Source: Saccharicrinis sp963663905 (lineage in GTDB: Bacteria; Bacteroidota; Bacteroidia; Bacteroidales; Marinilabiliaceae). From it: 64,000 bases of DNA. The stretch's first letter is position 1. Every line of letters begins with the position of its first letter. Where the stretch lies: positions 2,976,001 to 3,040,000 of the forward strand of contig OY760657.1 of NCBI GenBank assembly GCA_963663905.2, in the 5' to 3' direction. Under the pieces are notes generated by a model. That model was not told where the DNA came from and did not search any database. It worked only from the letters and a program-made list of their open reading frames with translations. Both the position numbers and the translations under genes were made by a program. Positions 39,051 through 48,816 of the stretch are shown piece by piece.

Positions 39051-39371
39051 CTAATTCAAAAACTCAAACTCCTTTACTTTAATTCCTAAAGAAGATTGTA
39101 TTTCACCATTTTTAGTTTTGTATCCGGAGCTATATGGTTCTCCTTCTATAAAAATCCTTTTTCCTTTTTTTAAATAGTCAACAAATTTTGTATCCGTATC
39201 TTTTGACCTCCAGATATCTGCCCGAACCCAATCAGTTTTCTCAACTTTTTCACCACTTGCATTTTTGTAGGTTCTGGAAACTGCAATATCAAAATGGATG
39301 ACTTTATTGTTCCCAACTTCTTTAATAGTGGCGTCAGAACCTAAATTACCACTTAACATCATTTTTAACAT
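39051..39371 (-). CDS. ssb: Single-stranded DNA-binding protein, short form
   Basis: 106 residues, shorter than the usual 150-170. The OB-fold is recognisable: GNLGSDATIKEV, FDIAVSRTYKNASGEKVEKTDWV and FVDYLKKGKRIFIEGEPY. It ends at FEFLN right after the OB-fold, so the disordered linker and acidic C-terminal tip (DDDIPF-type), which bind partner proteins, are missing. Likely a secondary SSB that binds ssDNA but recruits other proteins poorly. Stands alone with its own terminator. Confidence 0.88.
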   Translation of the reverse strand: MLKMMLSGNLGSDATIKEVGNNKVIHFDIAVSRTYKNASGEKVEKTDWVRADIWRSKDTDTKFVDYLKKGKRIFIEGEPYSSGYKTKNGEIQSSLGIKVKEFEFLN

Positions 39372-39495
39372 AGTAAAGTAATTTTGCTTGATTAAACATA
39401 TTATATCAAATATAATTTATTTTAATACAAAAACAAAATCATTTAAACAATACTACACTAAATACTACAATTCAATATATTACAATGCTTTTACA

Positions 39496-40539
39496 TCAAT
39501 AATCTTTAGCATTATTATTCTCTACTAACTTTTTTGTACTTAACAATCCACAAGCAGCATATATATCCTCACCTCTGGATTTACGTATCGTTGTTATAAT
39601 ACGCTTACTCTCTAAAATATTTTTAAATTTCTCCATCACTTCATTAGAACAGCCTTTTAATGGAGAATTTGGGATCGGATGAAATTTAATTAAGTTGACT
39701 CTTGAATTTAAGCCACTAATTAAATCAGCCACTGCTATTGCATGTTCCTTTGAATCATTTACGCCTTCAAACATGATGTATTCAAAAGAAATTCTTCTTT
39801 GACGACCAAAATCATACTCCTTTAACACATTAACAACATCCTCAATTGGGTAAACATTTTCAATGGGCATTATCTCTTTACGCTGATCATTCAAAGGACT
39901 ATGCATACTTATTGCTAAATGACACTCACTTTCTTCAATAAATCTTCTCATTGCAGGAATTACTCCAATGGTAGAAACATTAATTCTACGAGGGCTCCAT
40001 GCAAATCCCCATTCTGAAGTAATGATTTCTAAGCTCTTAAGAACCTCATCTAAATTATCCATAGGTTCGCCCATACCCATATAAACCAAGTTGGTTAAAG
40101 CTTCATTTTCATCAATACTTACCATCTGATTTAAAATCTCTCCAGCTGTTAAGTTTTTCTGAAAGCCTTGTTTCCCGGTCATACAGAATAGACATCCCAT
40201 TTTACATCCAACCTGAGAACTCACACATAGTGTATTTCTGTTTTCTGATGGAATATAAGCAGCCTCAATATATTGATCGGAAATTGTTTTAAACAGATAT
40301 TTCTTCGTTCCGTCAATCGATTCCTGAACATTATTATAAGTAGTTAAACCTATCTCAAACTTTTCCTTTAAAATATCCCTGTTCTTTTTAGAGATATTCA
40401 GCATTTCATCAATGCTTTTAATTTTCTTTTTGTAAAGCCAATCTGCCAACTGCTTAGCAACGAATCCAGGAAAACCTAAATCCTTTACAATTTGCTTTAA
40501 CTCATCAAGAGTTTTTCCAAATAAAACTTCTTTACTCAT
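39496..40539 (-). CDS. rlmN: 23S rRNA / tRNA adenine-C2 methyltransferase RlmN
   Basis: 347 residues, normal length. Radical-SAM cysteines C112, C116 and C119 (VGCKMGCLFC) coordinate the 4Fe-4S cluster; the C-terminal catalytic cysteine is C330 (AACGLLS). MGMGEPMDNLDEVLKSL and RRINVSTIGV are family blocks. The enzyme methylates C2 of A2503 in 23S rRNA and A37 in some tRNAs using two SAM molecules. It lies 33 bases past a ferredoxin-NADP reductase-like gene, with a weak TGTATTTG promoter box in the gap. Confidence 0.95.
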   Translation of the reverse strand: MSKEVLFGKTLDELKQIVKDLGFPGFVAKQLADWLYKKKIKSIDEMLNISKKNRDILKEKFEIGLTTYNNVQESIDGTKKYLFKTISDQYIEAAYIPSENRNTLCVSSQVGCKMGCLFCMTGKQGFQKNLTAGEILNQMVSIDENEALTNLVYMGMGEPMDNLDEVLKSLEIITSEWGFAWSPRRINVSTIGVIPAMRRFIEESECHLAISMHSPLNDQRKEIMPIENVYPIEDVVNVLKEYDFGRQRRISFEYIMFEGVNDSKEHAIAVADLISGLNSRVNLIKFHPIPNSPLKGCSNEVMEKFKNILESKRIITTIRKSRGEDIYAACGLLSTKKLVENNNAKDY

Positions 40540-40572
40540 TAAATTAGATACTTATATGGTACAAATACATTT

Positions 40573-41235
40573 TTAAAAATATATTTCAGCCATAATATTA
40601 TTGAATTCTACTCCTTTACTTAATATCAAATCCCTAACTTCAACAACCATGTTAGGATTTCCGCAAAGGTAATATTTAATATCTTTAGGCAAATCAGATT
40701 GTTCTTTTAACCATTCTGTCATACGTCCTGAATAAACCTCTGGGGATTCTTCTGCAGTACAAAACCTGAGGTAATTCTCACCAAGGTGCTCTTTAAATAA
40801 ATCCTGAAATAAAAAATGATCAAGTGTCCTACTACCATGAATCAACTTCTCCGGTAGTTTTATTCCAGATTTCACCATTGAGATAAATGGAGCAATTCCC
40901 GTTCCTGTTGCCAACCACCACATATTAGCATCCTCAGGAATAAATTTACCAAAGGGCTCTGATACATATATAATGTCATCCGGTTTTAGCTCTACCAGTT
41001 TAGGCGTTAAAAACCCACCATCTATGATATCAAAAAGGATAGTAAAACTATCTTCTTTATCCCCACTGGCAATGCTATATAATCTGGGATCGTGTTCGTG
41101 ATTAATTGCCAATGCAATTACCTGCCCAGGTATAAAATCAAACTTTCGTTCAAATGTTACAGTATAAACATTTGAAACAATATTAGTAACTTCCTTTACT
41201 TTATGTGGATATAATTCTACTTTCTTTCTTGGCAT
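40573..41235 (-). CDS. Ferredoxin-NADP(H) reductase-like flavoprotein
   Basis: 220 residues. The FAD-binding strand motif RLYSIAS (about 51-57) and the NADP-binding loop LATGTGIAPFISM (about 108-120) are typical of the plant-type/bacterial FNR superfamily; YYLCGNPNMV and a C-terminal EIYF complete it. It moves electrons between NAD(P)H and ferredoxin or flavodoxin. No ferredoxin domain is fused. It begins nine bases after the upstream SRPBCC gene stop, so they are co-transcribed. Probably supplies low-potential electrons, possibly for radical-SAM enzymes such as the next gene RlmN (inference). Confidence 0.85.
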   Translation of the reverse strand: MPRKKVELYPHKVKEVTNIVSNVYTVTFERKFDFIPGQVIALAINHEHDPRLYSIASGDKEDSFTILFDIIDGGFLTPKLVELKPDDIIYVSEPFGKFIPEDANMWWLATGTGIAPFISMVKSGIKLPEKLIHGSRTLDHFLFQDLFKEHLGENYLRFCTAEESPEVYSGRMTEWLKEQSDLPKDIKYYLCGNPNMVVEVRDLILSKGVEFNNIMAEIYF

Positions 41236-41244
41236 AAATCATTA

Positions 41245-42258
41245 TTATTTTATAGGCATGTATACTTCTGTAACCCAATTTCTCTCATCTGCTTCTTTTT
41301 GTGGATCTGTGATATAAACTTCAAAGGGAGCAACTTCGTTATTCTCTTCCAATTTATTTGTCTGCATATAACTCATCCCGGCAGCCCATGCATTACCTAA
41401 ATGTTCGTAATCTCCTTTAAATGTAATTTTCAGAGCTTTTACTATTGGAATTTCACCTTCATAGTAATTTTCACCAATGGAAACATCAGTTTGAACAGGC
41501 AGTGCTGCTGTATATTCACACTCTCCTGTAATAAAATCAAATTTGTGATAAATTGATAATGCAGTTTTATATTCAATATTCTTACTATCTGCCCACTCTC
41601 TTATATCACTAAAATCTGCAGACATTGAAGTTCCAACTTCTTTCATTTCACAAGCCGTCTTTTTACCAATAAATTTAAACGAAGATGTTTCAACAATGCC
41701 ATCAATTGAAACTTCAGAAGCAACATAACCTTTCTCAGCGTAGTCTTTTATCATTTTAAGACCTCTTTCATAATCCATTCCTACCATAGGTTCTATCATC
41801 TTTGTCATAAAACGCAATAAAAATGGCATCTCCCCCCTCATTCCCCATGTCACACTAGTTGACGAATCATTTATAGTTTTAAAGTTCCAATAAACGGTTG
41901 ATGTTGATTCAAAAGGTTTAATAAATTTTATTTCCTGCAACAAACTATCCAGCGGCACTATTTTAGTATGACTAATTATTCCACTACCTACTATCTTTCC
42001 TTCCCATGTATAATTATCATTAACCTCCCTACCTGTTCCAGAAACTTCAACTTTTGCATCAGGTTCCATACATAGCCATGGAGACCAAGTTGTCCATTTA
42101 TTAAAATCCTGAACTAATTCAAATACATCTGATGTTGATTTATGAACGGTTATTGTTCTTTTTACATCATAGTTGCCATCTAAAGTAGACAACCATATTA
42201 AAGCAGCAGCTACTGCAACCACAAGAACTACGGCTATTGAAATAAATAATTTTTTCAT
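41245..42258 (-). CDS. SRPBCC (polyketide-cyclase-like) and GyrI-like fusion
   Basis: 337 residues. An N-terminal signal anchor (KLFISIAVVLVVAVAAALIWL) leads to an SRPBCC domain (about 30-180; VFELVQDFNKWTTWSPWL and WKGEIVGSG-type core) followed by a GyrI/AraC-effector-like domain (about 195-335; EMKEVGTSMSADFSDIREWAD, EYTAALPVQ). Both bind small hydrophobic ligands in other proteins. The fusion is common in Bacteroidota but its ligand is unknown. The gene starts an operon with the reductase. Confidence 0.75.
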   Translation of the reverse strand: MKKLFISIAVVLVVAVAAALIWLSTLDGNYDVKRTITVHKSTSDVFELVQDFNKWTTWSPWLCMEPDAKVEVSGTGREVNDNYTWEGKIVGSGIISHTKIVPLDSLLQEIKFIKPFESTSTVYWNFKTINDSSTSVTWGMRGEMPFLLRFMTKMIEPMVGMDYERGLKMIKDYAEKGYVASEVSIDGIVETSSFKFIGKKTACEMKEVGTSMSADFSDIREWADSKNIEYKTALSIYHKFDFITGECEYTAALPVQTDVSIGENYYEGEIPIVKALKITFKGDYEHLGNAWAAGMSYMQTNKLEENNEVAPFEVYITDPQKEADERNWVTEVYMPIK

Positions 42259-42355
42259 TATAAATATTTATCAGGTTAATGTTGAAATGATTAATATCTA
42301 ATCAAGTACAACATTATTAATGTAAGATTTAATTTACACTAAATCAAAACATATA

Positions 42356-43825
42356 TTAAACACCTGATAACCATATAATGTTTGAACCTTCACTTTCTTT
42401 ATCAAACCTGTTAACAGCAGTAATCTGAACTCCTAAAACTTGCTCTTGTGAATAAAATAATTCTGACAACTCAATTTTCCTATCTGAAATAATTTTCACA
42501 AGTCTCTTTTCCCCTCCCTTATAGATGGCATAAATAGCAAAACTTTTTACCTGTTGATCTTTTAGCTTTTTATATTTCCACTTAAGTACATTATTCTTTT
42601 TGACAAGATTTGAAACTGGATCCGGAGTTGGATTATGATTGTGGTTTACAGCAGGAACCAAAGCGGGGTATAAAAAAATCTCTGATTTTAAAGAATCTGC
42701 AAAACCATATTTATTCTGTTTTAAATGTTCATGTCTAAAAAATACACTTCCCTGAGTTAAACTATCTCTTCTATTATATTTTATTTGATGAATAATTTCA
42801 TCAGTACCCTCCCAATCTTTCTTTCCATTACCCATTTTATATACAGCATGACCAATATAAACATTTGTTCCATTAGAATTTTTACTCCACCAGTCTGTAA
42901 GATGATCAAAAGGAACTGCTCCATTATTTCTTGACCAATAGATTTGAGGTATTACATAATCAACCCATCCTTTATTCATCCATTGATAAACATCCGCATA
43001 CAAATGATCATAATTTGTAACACCAGCATTAGTTACAGATCCTAATGGATCATCCTTCTGGTTGCGCCATACCCCAAAGGGACTAACTCCAAACTGAACA
43101 TAGGGCTTAACTGTTTTAATAGCATGCTCTAGTTCTCGAATAGTCTTTGTTACGTTATCTCTTCTCCAATCCTCAATTGAAGTAAATTTTCTTTTAAACG
43201 GAATAAAATTTATTGAATCCGGAAATTCTTCGCCATTAACTGGATATGGGTAAAAATAATCATCAAAATGAATCCCATCAATATCATAATTATCAACAAT
43301 TTCTTCAACTATATTCTTAATATGATCTCTACATGACTTAAGTGCGGGGTTATAGTATATCTTTCCGCCATACTTTACTGTCCAATCTGGATTTTTTATT
43401 GCAGGATGATTTTTTGATAATAACTCTTTATCACTATTAGCAATTCGATATGGATTTATCCATGCATGTAGTTCCAGGTTTCTTATATGAGCCTCCTTAA
43501 TCCAAAATTTTAAGGGATCATATTTCGGTTTAACACCTTGTTTACCGGATAAGCTCTTACTCCAGGGTTCAAGTTTAGATCGAAAAAGGACATCAGCCGA
43601 AGGTCTAACCTGCAAAAAAACACAGTTAAAATGATGCTTTTTGTAAAAATCTAATATCGATACGACCTCTTCTTTCTGCTCTTTAACTGAAAGTTTATTT
43701 GACGAAGGCCAATCTAGATTTGAAATTGAAGCGATCCATACACCTCGCATTTCTACTGAAGGAGTTTGTGCTATATTATTCTTAAAAAGAATTAAAAAAG
43801 AAAAAACAACTATTAAATATTTCAT
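42356..43825 (-). CDS. GH10-like (DUF187) glycoside hydrolase
   Basis: 489 residues from ATG 43825 (TTG two codons upstream also open). Signal peptide (about 1-20), then the GHL10/DUF187 domain with EMRGVWIASISNLDWPSS at its start, HAWINPYRI, GIHFDDYFYPY and WVDYVIPQIYWSRN; these mark the TIM-barrel of family-10-like hydrolases that act on peptidoglycan or related glycans (YngK/DigH group). A C-terminal ~80-residue fibronectin-like domain follows (SNLVKKNNVLKWKYKKLKDQ). Likely periplasmic and acting on the cell wall. Substrate not determined. Confidence 0.86.
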   Translation of the reverse strand: MKYLIVVFSFLILFKNNIAQTPSVEMRGVWIASISNLDWPSSNKLSVKEQKEEVVSILDFYKKHHFNCVFLQVRPSADVLFRSKLEPWSKSLSGKQGVKPKYDPLKFWIKEAHIRNLELHAWINPYRIANSDKELLSKNHPAIKNPDWTVKYGGKIYYNPALKSCRDHIKNIVEEIVDNYDIDGIHFDDYFYPYPVNGEEFPDSINFIPFKRKFTSIEDWRRDNVTKTIRELEHAIKTVKPYVQFGVSPFGVWRNQKDDPLGSVTNAGVTNYDHLYADVYQWMNKGWVDYVIPQIYWSRNNGAVPFDHLTDWWSKNSNGTNVYIGHAVYKMGNGKKDWEGTDEIIHQIKYNRRDSLTQGSVFFRHEHLKQNKYGFADSLKSEIFLYPALVPAVNHNHNPTPDPVSNLVKKNNVLKWKYKKLKDQQVKSFAIYAIYKGGEKRLVKIISDRKIELSELFYSQEQVLGVQITAVNRFDKESEGSNIIWLSGV

Positions 43826-43989
43826 TATCAACTACTAAATATCTATCTTAACAATAATAATATTATCTTATTGTAACATTATCATATTATTTTACGAACA
43901 AATATAATGTAAAGGCTTCATTATTAAATGAAGCACATAAATATTACAGTCATTTTAAATCCATTACTAGTCAGAAATAATTTATATTC

Positions 43990-45567
43990 ATGAAATCTAT
44001 TTTATATGTAATCTGTATTCTGATTCTATGTTCGTGTGAATTATTTCATCCTTCGCCAAAAGTTGCCTCAGTACCTATGATCTACTTCGACTTTAAGGGC
44101 AATTGTAAATCAAATGGAATTGAAAACTTTAAAACATTTGGAAATCAGAACTTATCATACATTCAGGGTATAAAAGATTCTTGCCTCAATTTATCATTAT
44201 CATCTCCATACAGAAAACCCGTTATCATAAAAACAAAAGGAGATATAATGCTTGATCAACAGCCTTACTTATCTGTAATTATTTGGGTTAAAATGGCAAA
44301 AGATGATACTGAAAGCTATGGTATTATAGGAAATAAAGGTATTGATGATAAAAACGAAAAAGGTTGGATCATTTCAAGTACAACTCAGGGTTCCTGGAAA
44401 CTAGAAATTAGTGATGGTATACAAAGCTGGATATACAAAGCTACTCCATCCAGACAAAAAATAAATGATAATCGTTGGCATCAAATTGGTTTCTCTATTG
44501 ACAGAACAAACAACATGGCCAAAACTTATTTCGATGGCCAGATGGTTGGAATATTAAACCTTCACAATTTAATACCTGCAGAAGCTGATTATCACCTTCA
44601 TATAGGTTGTAATCCTGGCTCTAAAGATTATTCGATGGATACCTTTAATGGTATGCTGGATGAAATCGGAATCTGGTTAAAACAACTTAATGATGAAGAC
44701 TTTAAAGACACATATCTATACTTTAAAAAGGAAAAACTTCCCCAAACTGATTATGCTGACGAAAACTTTAGAGTTTTAACATGGAATATATGGAATGGAG
44801 GAAAACAGCTTGGAAAAACAGTTGGTTTACAGCAAATTGTACAGGTCATACGAAAATCTAAAGCTGATATTATATCACTCCAGGAAGATTTTGGTTCTGG
44901 CGAATATATTTCTGACGAACTAAATTTTAATTTCTACAGATGCAGCGATAACCTAAGTCTTATAAGTCGCTTTCCTATAAAAACAACACACAATATTTAT
45001 AAACCTATAAACTCAGGCAACGCTGAAATACAGCTTACACCAGAAGAGTCAGTAATGGTATGTCCTGTATGGCTTTCGTATGCTCCAAACATCAGGGGGT
45101 TACTTGTTAATACAGAAGCTAATATTGATACGATAATTAATATTGAGGAAAATTCCAGAGGTAGTGAATTAAAATTCATTTTAAGTGAGCTTAAAAAATT
45201 TAATTCATTGGATAATGAAAATTCTATCATCCTGGCTGGAGATTACAATAGTGGTTCTCACAAAGATTGGAATGATAGCAATTTATCAAACAAATACAAT
45301 AAATCTATTCCTTTTCCTACTTCTACTTTAATGGAAGACAATCAGTTTATTGATGCTTATAGAAAAATTTATCCTGATATAAAAGTAAATCCCGGCATTA
45401 CCTACTCTCCTATTTTTAAAGAAGGCTATAACGACAGAATTGATTACATTTACTATAAAGGCAACAATATTGATGCTATTAATGCTGCTGTAATAGATTC
45501 TACATCTTCATTTTTCCCTTCTGATCATGCGGCATTATTAGTTACTTTTCAGAGAAAACAAAAATAA
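43990..45567 (+). CDS. LamG domain fused to endonuclease/exonuclease/phosphatase
   Basis: 525 residues with signal peptide and lipobox (LCSCE, Cys about 15). Residues about 45-245 form a LamG/concanavalin domain (QKINDNRWHQIGFSIDRT... ARTYFDGQ-like, MLDEIGIWLK). From about 258 an EEP domain starts at LTWNIWNGGKQLG, with ISLQED, LAGDYNSGS (Asp-Asn pair) and a final PSDHAALLVTF, the metal and catalytic residues of the family. Members are phosphodiesterases acting on sugar phosphates, lipids or DNA. As a surface lipoprotein with a carbohydrate-binding-like module it may release phosphate or sugar from extracellular polymers (inference). Confidence 0.85.
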   Translation: MKSILYVICILILCSCELFHPSPKVASVPMIYFDFKGNCKSNGIENFKTFGNQNLSYIQGIKDSCLNLSLSSPYRKPVIIKTKGDIMLDQQPYLSVIIWVKMAKDDTESYGIIGNKGIDDKNEKGWIISSTTQGSWKLEISDGIQSWIYKATPSRQKINDNRWHQIGFSIDRTNNMAKTYFDGQMVGILNLHNLIPAEADYHLHIGCNPGSKDYSMDTFNGMLDEIGIWLKQLNDEDFKDTYLYFKKEKLPQTDYADENFRVLTWNIWNGGKQLGKTVGLQQIVQVIRKSKADIISLQEDFGSGEYISDELNFNFYRCSDNLSLISRFPIKTTHNIYKPINSGNAEIQLTPEESVMVCPVWLSYAPNIRGLLVNTEANIDTIINIEENSRGSELKFILSELKKFNSLDNENSIILAGDYNSGSHKDWNDSNLSNKYNKSIPFPTSTLMEDNQFIDAYRKIYPDIKVNPGITYSPIFKEGYNDRIDYIYYKGNNIDAINAAVIDSTSSFFPSDHAALLVTFQRKQK

Positions 45568-45648
45568 TTGTAACTTTCAGTAGGGGTAAAACTCCGTTAT
45601 AAATGTCTTTAATACAAAGCAGGCAGTTTGCTTTATAAATAGTATTGC

Positions 45649-46218
45649 ATGCCAAACAATAAAAATAATAAAGATAATCAGACTCCTATTTTTGAAAGAA
45701 TAAAAAATGGAGACGAAAGAGCTTATGAACAGCTATTTAAAGAAAACTATGTGCACCTGGTTGCCTTTGCAAATAGTTTTATTCATGATATCGATAATGC
45801 TGAGAATATAGTTCAAAACGTATTTGTAAAACTTTGGGAAAACAGAAAACAATACAATATCAGTTCAATTAATGGTTATTTAATGATTGCTGTTAGAAAT
45901 AGTTGTAATAATGAAATAAAAAGAATACAACATGAAAGAGTCTATCAAAAATCCATTGAGCACGAAGAACTTATTGACAATATCAAATTTTCTGATAGTA
46001 GAATAATGGATAGGATTTCAGCCATTATTAATCAACTTCCTGAGCAACGAAGAAAGATATTTAAATTAAACAGATTGGAAGGATTAAAATACAGAGAAAT
46101 TGCTACTAAACTAAACATATCTCCTAAAACTGTTGAAATTCAAATGGGTAAAGCATTAAAGTTTTTAAGAGAAAATCTTATTGAACTTAAAAAGCAGGTT
46201 TATCATATGTTGTGGTAA
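45649..46218 (+). CDS. ECF-type RNA polymerase sigma factor
   Basis: 189 residues. Region 2 (AYEQLFKENYVHLVAFANSFIHDIDNAENIVQNVFVKLWENR) and region 4 (INQLPEQRRKIFKLNRLEGLKYREIATKLNISPKTVEIQMGKAL) are clear. It is the Bacteroidota FecI-type that works with an adjacent FecR. The FecR gene follows by about 10 bases. It probably switches on a set of envelope genes when the surface signal reaches FecR. Confidence 0.93.
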   Translation: MPNNKNNKDNQTPIFERIKNGDERAYEQLFKENYVHLVAFANSFIHDIDNAENIVQNVFVKLWENRKQYNISSINGYLMIAVRNSCNNEIKRIQHERVYQKSIEHEELIDNIKFSDSRIMDRISAIINQLPEQRRKIFKLNRLEGLKYREIATKLNISPKTVEIQMGKALKFLRENLIELKKQVYHMLW

Positions 46219-46231
46219 AATATTATAAGTG

Positions 46232-47191
46232 ATGAAGAATAACAAAGAAAATATCGATTGGAATCTTGCCGGAAAAATTGTTTCTGGAGAAGCATCAGAT
46301 CATGAACATGAAAAGTTCAATAGCTGGTTAAATCAAGATAACAATAACGACATCTGGAATCAAGTCCAAATAGGACTTGATCAAACAGACTATATACTTA
46401 CTAAAGAAAAAGTTAATATAGATAACGCCTGGACAAAAGTTAAATTACAAACTATATCTAAAAAACGCAGAATAAAATTAGATTATACTTACAGTGCTAT
46501 TGCTGCATCTTTACTAATTATCATTGGTATATTTTTCATATTTCCTTTATTTAATAATTCAAGCAATCTAATTAGTTATCAAACAAATGATTCAATTCAG
46601 CAGCTCATATTAAAAGATGGTTCAACTGTAGATATAAATAGAAATTCCACCATTAGTTATCCAGAAACATTTAGCTCATCTGAAAGAAATATTCGTTTAA
46701 AAGGTGAGGCATTCTTTGATGTTACAAAAGATAAGTCACATCCTTTTATTATTACAACTAATGCAATTAAAATTAAAGTATTAGGTACTTCATTTAATGT
46801 CAAAGAAAATATAAATTCTTTATTCTCCGAGGTTACTGTAAAATCTGGGGTAGTGGAAGTTTCATGCCTTGAGAATCCTGAAAACAAGGTATTATTGAAC
46901 ATTGGAGAAAAGGCAACATACAACTCAAATACAAATCAGCTTATTAAAGAAATAAACAGCAATAAAAACTATTTAAGTTGGAAGACAAAGGAAATTACTT
47001 TTAAAAATGATAATTTAAATAATGCCATTGAACTACTGGAGAGTATCTATAATATAGATATCAACAATGATGAAACCATTGGTCCAGAAACACTAATAAC
47101 TGCAACTTTTGAACAAAATTCCATTGACTTTATCTTAAACACCATTAATAAAACATACAATTTAAATTTAAACTACACCACAAAGGAATAA
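46232..47191 (+). CDS. FecR-type anti-sigma regulator
   Basis: 319 residues from ATG 46232 (a GTG one codon earlier is open). A cytoplasmic N-terminal helix region (binding the sigma factor in known systems), one membrane helix (about 85-105), and a periplasmic FecR domain (about 120-220; LILKDGSTVDINRNSTISYPE and KVLGTSFNVKEN) followed by a STN-like interaction tail (NNAIELLESIYNIDINND). It probably holds the ECF sigma factor inactive until the STN protein encoded downstream signals. Confidence 0.92.
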   Translation: MKNNKENIDWNLAGKIVSGEASDHEHEKFNSWLNQDNNNDIWNQVQIGLDQTDYILTKEKVNIDNAWTKVKLQTISKKRRIKLDYTYSAIAASLLIIIGIFFIFPLFNNSSNLISYQTNDSIQQLILKDGSTVDINRNSTISYPETFSSSERNIRLKGEAFFDVTKDKSHPFIITTNAIKIKVLGTSFNVKENINSLFSEVTVKSGVVEVSCLENPENKVLLNIGEKATYNSNTNQLIKEINSNKNYLSWKTKEITFKNDNLNNAIELLESIYNIDINNDETIGPETLITATFEQNSIDFILNTINKTYNLNLNYTTKE

Positions 47192-47242
47192 TGCTATTTA
47201 ATTTATAGATTTATTCCTTTATTTAAGTGTAAACAAATATTA

Positions 47243-48775
47243 ATGAAAGGACAATCTATAATAATTACATTCCTTTACTTTTTACTTGGGATGCCGCTTA
47301 CGTTCTCACAAAACGTATCTGGCAATATAGATTCATTATTTATTTCTGTTAAATATAAATCAGTCTCTATTGAGCAATTATTAGATTCCCTGCATCAAAA
47401 GCATCATATACATTTTGCATATGATCCCAATACTATTCCTTACGACTCTATCATTGATGTGAACTATAAAAGCCAAACAATTCCTTTTGTTTTAAAAGAC
47501 ATATTAAAAACATATGATCTAAAATTTGAAACAAACAATAGACAACTCATTATAACACCAAATTTTAGACCTATAAAAATACAAGATTACATTACGATTT
47601 ACGGTAATATTACTTCAAATGAAAATTCACAACCTCTCCCCTTAGTAAATATATCTATCATAGGAGAACCCATTGGCACAACGAGTAATTACGACGGTTT
47701 TTATAAGTTTCTAATTCCTAAAAAATACTTAGGTGATACGCTATACTTTTCTTCTATAGGTTATGATTCAGAAAGAATATTAGTTCCGGACAAAGATAGT
47801 TTATTGGATATTTCATTAACTGAAAGAACCATAAAATTAAAAGAAATAAAGGTTGAATATCTAAAAGCATCTGACATTATCAATAAGGTAATTGATAATA
47901 TCCCAAATAACTACCCCAAAAGTCCAATGCTTCTATCTGCTTTTTTTAGGGAAACAATCAAACAAGATGGTAAATACATTGAAATATCAGAGGCTGCATT
48001 AGACATCTATAAAAGTTCTTATTTACTAAATAATGATTTAGAAAGAACCCGCTTTGTAAAAGGTAGAAAAACCGTAGATGAAGATAATGTTTCTTTAGCT
48101 CGTTTGAAATTAGCTGGCGGCCCTAGCCTCTTTGCTACCTTAGATATAGTAAAGCATCCTGAATTTTTAGGAACAAACAAAGATGTTAGTTATTCTTTTT
48201 ATTATATCGGCAAAAGCATTGAAAGAGATAAACAGATTTATATTCTAGGTTTTAAACCATTATACGAATCAGAAAACATTTATTACCAGGGAGAACTACA
48301 TATTGACTCAGAAAGTTTTGCTATTATAAGTGCTGATTTTAAAATGACAAAACAAACCCTAAAAGAAAGCGAAAAATTTCTTATTCAAAAAAAAGCTAAA
48401 AAAATAAAATCCACTCCAATCTATACTCAATATCATATTGAATACAGACCATATGGTAACAAATGGATATTAAATAATATTCGAGGAGAACTTAAAATAA
48501 AGATTATTGATAAAAGAAATAAAAAAACAAAATCAATATACAATACAACATCTGAACTTCTCATCACAAATGCTATTAGTGGAAAAGGACAAAAAATTAA
48601 ATACAGCGATACATTTAAATCTAACTATGTATTATCCGATTGGATAACTAATAATGATGAGGATTTTTGGAAAGACTATAACATTATTAATCCGGAAAAG
48701 AGTCTTATTAATATATTTAAATCTTTACCTGTGGAAATTAATGTAGTTCCTTTGCGCGAAAAAACCAGACCTTAG
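47243..48775 (+). CDS. STN and carboxypeptidase-like domain outer-membrane-associated protein
   Basis: 510 residues. Signal peptide ends near SQN (about 24). An STN domain (about 30-108; VSIEQLLDSLHQKHHIHFAYDPNTI) is followed by a carboxypeptidase regulatory-like beta-sandwich (about 115-195; YGNITSNENSQPLPLVNISIIG) and a 300-residue helical/beta region with KVIDNIPNNYPKSPMLLSAFFRETIKQ. There is no TonB plug or beta-barrel, unlike classical FecA transducers. The operon (ECF, FecR, this) thus has the STN module on a non-receptor. It is 51 bases after fecR. A terminator overlaps its stop. Confidence 0.8.
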   Translation: MKGQSIIITFLYFLLGMPLTFSQNVSGNIDSLFISVKYKSVSIEQLLDSLHQKHHIHFAYDPNTIPYDSIIDVNYKSQTIPFVLKDILKTYDLKFETNNRQLIITPNFRPIKIQDYITIYGNITSNENSQPLPLVNISIIGEPIGTTSNYDGFYKFLIPKKYLGDTLYFSSIGYDSERILVPDKDSLLDISLTERTIKLKEIKVEYLKASDIINKVIDNIPNNYPKSPMLLSAFFRETIKQDGKYIEISEAALDIYKSSYLLNNDLERTRFVKGRKTVDEDNVSLARLKLAGGPSLFATLDIVKHPEFLGTNKDVSYSFYYIGKSIERDKQIYILGFKPLYESENIYYQGELHIDSESFAIISADFKMTKQTLKESEKFLIQKKAKKIKSTPIYTQYHIEYRPYGNKWILNNIRGELKIKIIDKRNKKTKSIYNTTSELLITNAISGKGQKIKYSDTFKSNYVLSDWITNNDEDFWKDYNIINPEKSLINIFKSLPVEINVVPLREKTRP

Positions 48776-48782
48776 CCTGGTT
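48763..48782 (+). terminator. Terminator overlapping the stop of the STN gene
   Basis: AACCAG (48763-48768) and CTGGTT (48777-48782) form a stem around the TAG stop, followed by CTTTC. Short but well placed. Confidence 0.55.
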
Positions 48783-48816
48783 CTTTCGGTTATTTATAAT
48801 CTGACATTAAGATGTA

